Shown here piece by piece: positions 5,664-8,034 of a stretch of 8,034 bases of DNA (position 1 is its first letter; each line of letters begins with the position of its first letter). Under the pieces are notes generated by a model, which was not told the DNA's origin, did not search any database, and saw nothing but the letters and a program-made list of their open reading frames with translations. The position numbers were made by a program, and so were the translations under genes. The stretch comes from Actinomycetota bacterium (GTDB lineage Bacteria > Actinomycetota > Actinomycetes > Nanopelagicales > Nanopelagicaceae): NCBI GenBank assembly GCA_005793655.1, contig SXRC01000114.1, positions 1-8,034 on the forward strand. Reading direction: 5' to 3'.

Positions 5664-5959
5664 ACAAGATAATTCTCTTTTTCCGTTTCTGGGCACTCTG
5701 GGCAGGGGCGATGTCGCTCTTGCTTTGGTTTTTATATATGCCAGCTAAGTACTTAGTTAGTGATAAGAATTTTTATGAGCAATTTATTTGGATCCCAATT
5801 GTGCATGGCTTCACCTACCCGGTTTATCTCATCGCTGCCCTAATTCTTTGCATTGCCAAACGAAAATCCCTGCTTTCAACTGGGCTATTTTTACTAGCTG
5901 GCACCCTGCCGGTTGCTTCGATCTGGATAGAGCGGCGGGTTAAATCCGGCAGGTGGTAG
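5660..5959 (+). CDS. DUF3817 family membrane protein
   Basis: A 99-residue membrane protein starting at GTG, whose last two bases are part of the SURF1 stop (GTGA). Three hydrophobic segments are visible (about residues 8-27, 43-66 and 72-89). The conserved features of DUF3817 are present: IPIVHGFTYPVYLIAA (46-60) with the His49-Gly50 pair at the head of the second helix, and AGTLPVASIWIERRV (80-94) closing the third. The family is common in Actinobacteria and some other bacteria, without an established function. The overlap with SURF1 suggests co-translation, and perhaps a role in the oxidase or membrane assembly, but this is only context. A 127-base gap with a promoter separates it from phoH2. 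Confidence 0.82.
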   Translation: MNKIILFFRFWALWAGAMSLLLWFLYMPAKYLVSDKNFYEQFIWIPIVHGFTYPVYLIAALILCIAKRKSLLSTGLFLLAGTLPVASIWIERRVKSGRW

Positions 5960-5960
5960 G

Positions 5961-5983
5961 AGGGTTAATCTAAACTTTACCCT
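5961..5983 (+). other. Weak hairpin after DUF3817
   Basis: AGGGTTAA (5961-5968) can pair with TTTACCCT (5976-5983) around a seven-base loop, with one T-T mismatch. It starts two bases after the DUF3817 stop, where a terminator is expected, but no T-run follows, so it is at best a weak or factor-dependent terminator. Confidence 0.3.
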
Positions 5984-5996
5984 TAGCCCTTGCGTG

Positions 5997-6025
5997 TTGG
6001 CACCTAATTTTAAGCTTAATAATTT
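5997..6025 (+). promoter_or_regulatory. Housekeeping-sigma promoter for phoH2 with a palindrome in its spacer
   Basis: TTGGCA (5997-6002), a spacer of exactly 17 bases and TAATTT (6020-6025) form the clearest two-box promoter in the window. Transcription should start near 6032, giving a leader of about 55 bases to the TTG at 6087 or 85 to the GTG at 6117. The last ten spacer bases (6010-6019) are a perfect palindrome, TTAAGCTTAA, touching the -10 box, which could be an operator. Confidence 0.6.
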
Positions 6026-6086
6026 ATCGTTTGTCTTATCTTCCAAAACCTTCAAAACCCAACTAAACAGAATGCGATGACAATAA

Positions 6087-7439
6087 TTGGCTGGTGAATC
6101 TATTGTCTTAAAGTCGGTGGCAAGTAATCCAACACTCGCTCGGATTACCTACGTCTTAGATACCTCAGTACTGCTGGCTGACCCAATTGCACTTAGTAGA
6201 TTTGCCGAACATGAAGTGATCATTCCAATCACCGTTATTGGTGAGTTGGAAACCAAGCGAGATCATCCAGACCTTGGCTACTTTGCCCGGGCCGCCCTGC
6301 GCGCTCTCGATGAGTTGCGGGTGAAAAGTGGCCGGTTGGATCAACCAATAAGTATTAATGATGAAGGTGGCTCATTATCAGTTGAATTAAACCATTCAGA
6401 TCTTTCAAAGTTGCCATCTGGATTTTTGCGAGATGGTTCAAATGATTCCAGGATTTTAGCAATTGCAAAAAATCTCATGGCAGATGGCCGAAAGGTTGTC
6501 TTAGTTACTAAGGATCTACCACTTCGAGTAAAGGCATCATCAGTTGGAGTTGAAGCGCAGGAGTATCGAGCTGAGTTAGCGAGCACCAGTGGCTGGACTG
6601 GCATGGTTGAAGAGAGTGTTGGCTCAACAATTATTGATTCACTTTATGAGAAAGATAAAATCGCACATGAGTTAGGAAAGACTCACCCATGCCATACCGG
6701 AATTGTGTTGCACTCTGAAAAAGGAAGTGCACTCGCTCGGGTTACGCCAGACAAACAACTTAAATTAGTAAAAGGTGATCGGGCAGCATTTGGTTTACAT
6801 GGCAGAAGCGCCGAGCAACGAGTGGCGTTAGATATTTTGCTAGATAATGAAATTGGAATCATCTCCTTAGGTGGCAGGGCTGGAACTGGAAAAAGTGCGT
6901 TGGCATTATCAGCTGGGCTAGAGGCGGTGTTAGAAAAACGCTTACATAAAAAGGTAGTTATCTTTCGCCCGCTATACGCAGTTGGTGGCCAAGAGCTTGG
7001 CTACCTGCCTGGGACTGAGAATGAAAAGATGTCACCTTGGGCCCAAGCAGTCTTTGATACTTTGGGGGCGTTGGTAAGTCAGCAGGTAATTGATGAGGTG
7101 GTGGAGCGAGGGTTAATTGAGGTCCTACCCCTTACCCATATTCGCGGGCGTTCTTTGCATGACTCCTTTGTAATTGTTGATGAGGCCCAATCCCTAGAAC
7201 GTGGGGTATTGCTGACGGTGCTCTCTCGAATTGGCCAAGGATCTAGAGTGGTCTTAACCCATGACATCGCCCAGCGGGATAACCTGCGGGTGGGCCGCCA
7301 TGATGGGGTGGTCGCGGTGATTGAGTCCTTAAAAGGGCATCCACTTTTTGCCCATATCACCTTGACTCGAAGTGAGAGATCCCAGATCGCTGCCCTGGTA
7401 ACTGAGCTGCTTGAGGAGCCAATTAGCTTTACCAGTTGA
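6087..7439 (+). CDS. phoH2: PhoH2-type protein: PIN ribonuclease domain fused to PhoH ATPase/helicase domain
   Basis: A 450-residue two-domain protein, close to the usual length of mycobacterial PhoH2 (Rv1095 type). The N-terminal PIN domain (about 20-165) has the expected acidic residues: Asp25 in YVLDTSVLL, Glu53 in GELETKR, Asp120 in SNDSRI and Asp143 in VTKDLP. The C-terminal PhoH domain (about 240-445) has Walker A GRAGTGKS (263-270), the family stretch [17 protein letters not shown] (293-309), and Walker B FVIVDEAQ with Asp365 and Glu366. Mycobacterial PhoH2 is reported to unwind and cut RNA in an ATP-dependent way. Starts: TTG at 6087 is the first after an in-frame stop (6084-6086); GTG at 6117 would remove ten residues that are not part of the conserved core, and neither has a good Shine-Dalgarno. 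No antitoxin-like reading frame precedes it. Confidence 0.96.
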   Translation: MAGESIVLKSVASNPTLARITYVLDTSVLLADPIALSRFAEHEVIIPITVIGELETKRDHPDLGYFARAALRALDELRVKSGRLDQPISINDEGGSLSVELNHSDLSKLPSGFLRDGSNDSRILAIAKNLMADGRKVVLVTKDLPLRVKASSVGVEAQEYRAELASTSGWTGMVEESVGSTIIDSLYEKDKIAHELGKTHPCHTGIVLHSEKGSALARVTPDKQLKLVKGDRAAFGLHGRSAEQRVALDILLDNEIGIISLGGRAGTGKSALALSAGLEAVLEKRLHKKVVIFRPLYAVGGQELGYLPGTENEKMSPWAQAVFDTLGALVSQQVIDEVVERGLIEVLPLTHIRGRSLHDSFVIVDEAQSLERGVLLTVLSRIGQGSRVVLTHDIAQRDNLRVGRHDGVVAVIESLKGHPLFAHITLTRSERSQIAALVTELLEEPISFTS

Positions 7440-7639
7440 TTTTTACCCGTGTTGCGACATTTCGGATAAATCAGACTTCACCGTTGCTGACCTGCACTTT
7501 CTTTACTGCTTTTACCTGTGAATATAAACATAATCGCGCCACACGCCTCTATAAAGTTGCCCCCCCTACCCCTGGCTGCCACTCTAAACCAGTTCTAGGA
7601 GCCTTAATTAGCAGTTAGGGCGGTAAAGAAAGGGTGATG
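7440..7639 (+). other. 200-base gap: leader of the transglycosylase gene
   Basis: No gene is supported here. A frame of about 60 codons is open (7436-7618), but it starts with TTG inside the phoH2 stop region and resembles nothing. Candidate -10 boxes are TATAAA (7523-7528), CATAAT (7529-7534) and TATAAA (7550-7555), none with a convincing -35; all would leave a leader of roughly 75-110 bases. A C-rich run (seven C at 7560-7566, then TA and four C) stands out against the A+T-rich surroundings. No terminator hairpin with a T-run follows phoH2. Confidence 0.5.
7629..7634 (+). promoter_or_regulatory. Ribosome binding site deciding the transglycosylase start
   Basis: AAAGGG is five bases before the ATG at 7640 but only two before the ATG at 7637, and it overlaps the GTG at 7634. 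It therefore favours 7640 among three consecutive in-frame start codons. Confidence 0.5.
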
Positions 7640-8034
7640 ATGAAGGTGAAAGGGATAGCTGCGCCCGCACCAAAGGTGCGCCGCCTGTCGATCTCTGCTG
7701 CCTGCCTTGCCTTCTTCCTGAGCATTTCCGAGCCTGCTTATGCAACTAGCAACCTACAGATTTCAGTCACCATCCCAATGGCGGGAGCAAGCCTTGAAGC
7801 TAGCATCCCTGCCACCCTGGAGGAGCAGATCGACCCCAACCCAGCCCTACTTGAGTTGGATTCGGTGAAAACTGTCGATGCCTCATCCATGGCCCTGATC
7901 TCAGTTGCTGCTCGCAAGGTTGAATCAGCCCGCCAAGCCGATGGCGCTAGAGAGGTTGCCAAAGAGATTATTGCCGCTAAGTATCAATGGTCAGAAAAAC
8001 AGTTTACCTGCCTTGATCAATTATGGATTAAAGA
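7640..8034 (+). CDS. Secreted lytic transglycosylase-like protein (3' truncated)
   Basis: The frame is open to the window end; 131 residues are visible. A signal peptide is clear: basic KVRR (12-15), a hydrophobic core (16-29) and a likely cleavage site AYA|TS after residue 35. A linker of about 70 residues with Ala- and Glu-rich helical stretches follows. The last residues, YQWSEKQFTCLDQLWIK (115-131), match the start of an SLT-type (lysozyme-like) domain, where LW.[KR]ES carries the catalytic Glu. The final two bases, GA, are the start of the codon where that Glu is expected. Such enzymes cleave peptidoglycan glycan strands outside the cell. The family call rests on this short motif, the signal peptide and the common phoH2 neighbourhood, so a related wall hydrolase or resuscitation factor remains possible. 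Base composition is visibly more G+C-rich than in the left part of the window. Confidence 0.72.
   Translation, partial: MKVKGIAAPAPKVRRLSISAACLAFFLSISEPAYATSNLQISVTIPMAGASLEASIPATLEEQIDPNPALLELDSVKTVDASSMALISVAARKVESARQADGAREVAKEIIAAKYQWSEKQFTCLDQLWIK

Noticed and set aside
6087..6600. VapC-type toxin of a toxin-antitoxin pair
   Set aside because: The PIN domain is fused to a full PhoH ATPase domain in one frame and no antitoxin gene precedes it, so PhoH2 is the better call.
7436..7618. A 60-codon frame after phoH2
   Set aside because: It begins with TTG overlapping the phoH2 stop region, has no ribosome binding site, and the product is rich in Thr and Cys without any recognisable pattern.
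7440..7639. c-di-AMP (ydaO/yuaA) riboswitch before the transglycosylase gene
   Set aside because: The context would fit, but I cannot find the conserved G-rich blocks of that class, and the gap is C- and T-rich on the coding strand. Left as an open question rather than called.
7666..7680. Hairpin CGCACC-AAA-GGTGCG in the early transglycosylase codons
   Set aside because: Six pairs with a three-base loop inside coding sequence, no T-run and no known role; likely chance in a G+C-richer stretch.

Overview
The window looks like an ordinary housekeeping stretch of chromosome from a small-genome, low-GC actinobacterium, most plausibly a freshwater acI-type (Nanopelagicales) lineage. The reasons are: several families that are largely actinobacterial (DUF4307, DUF3817, PhoH2 with a PIN domain, DrrA/DrrB exporters, an actinobacterial-type GreA), a clearly A+T-leaning composition, very tight gene packing, GTG/TTG starts, and several genes whose -10 box sits 6-9 bases before the start codon (leaderless or nearly so). 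The organism call is inference from these traits; no rRNA or marker gene is present.

Layout from left to right: (1) the 3' part of a Bax inhibitor-1/YccA membrane protein, closed by a strong hairpin terminator that is shared with the convergent next gene; (2) a minus-strand 12-TM MFS efflux-type transporter with an unresolved start codon; (3) divergently from it, a two-gene DrrA-DrrB ABC-2 exporter operon with an ATGA overlap; (4) convergent with drrB, and with directly abutting stop codons, the minus-strand pair DUF4307 -> greA; (5) divergent from these, a plus-strand group: a 45-residue single-TM protein, a SURF1 family cytochrome oxidase assembly factor, and a DUF3817 membrane protein (GTGA overlap with SURF1); (6) a PhoH2 (PIN + PhoH ATPase) gene with its own recognisable promoter; (7) a 200-base leader and the 5' end of a secreted lytic transglycosylase-like protein, cut by the window end essentially at the expected catalytic glutamate.

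From memory of the Mycobacterium tuberculosis map, the backbone (a Bax-inhibitor-like protein, greA, DUF4307, a small protein, phoH2) resembles the Rv1072-Rv1095 region, where mca (mycothiol conjugate amidase) lies between DUF4307 and the small protein. Here mca is absent, and the exporter genes and SURF1/DUF3817 occupy the area. I see no mobile element, tRNA, rRNA, CRISPR array or phage gene, and nothing that I would call a new defence or biosynthetic system. The items most worth a second look are the small membrane protein, the MFS start, the leaderless promoters, the palindrome in the phoH2 promoter spacer, and the unexplained leader before the transglycosylase.
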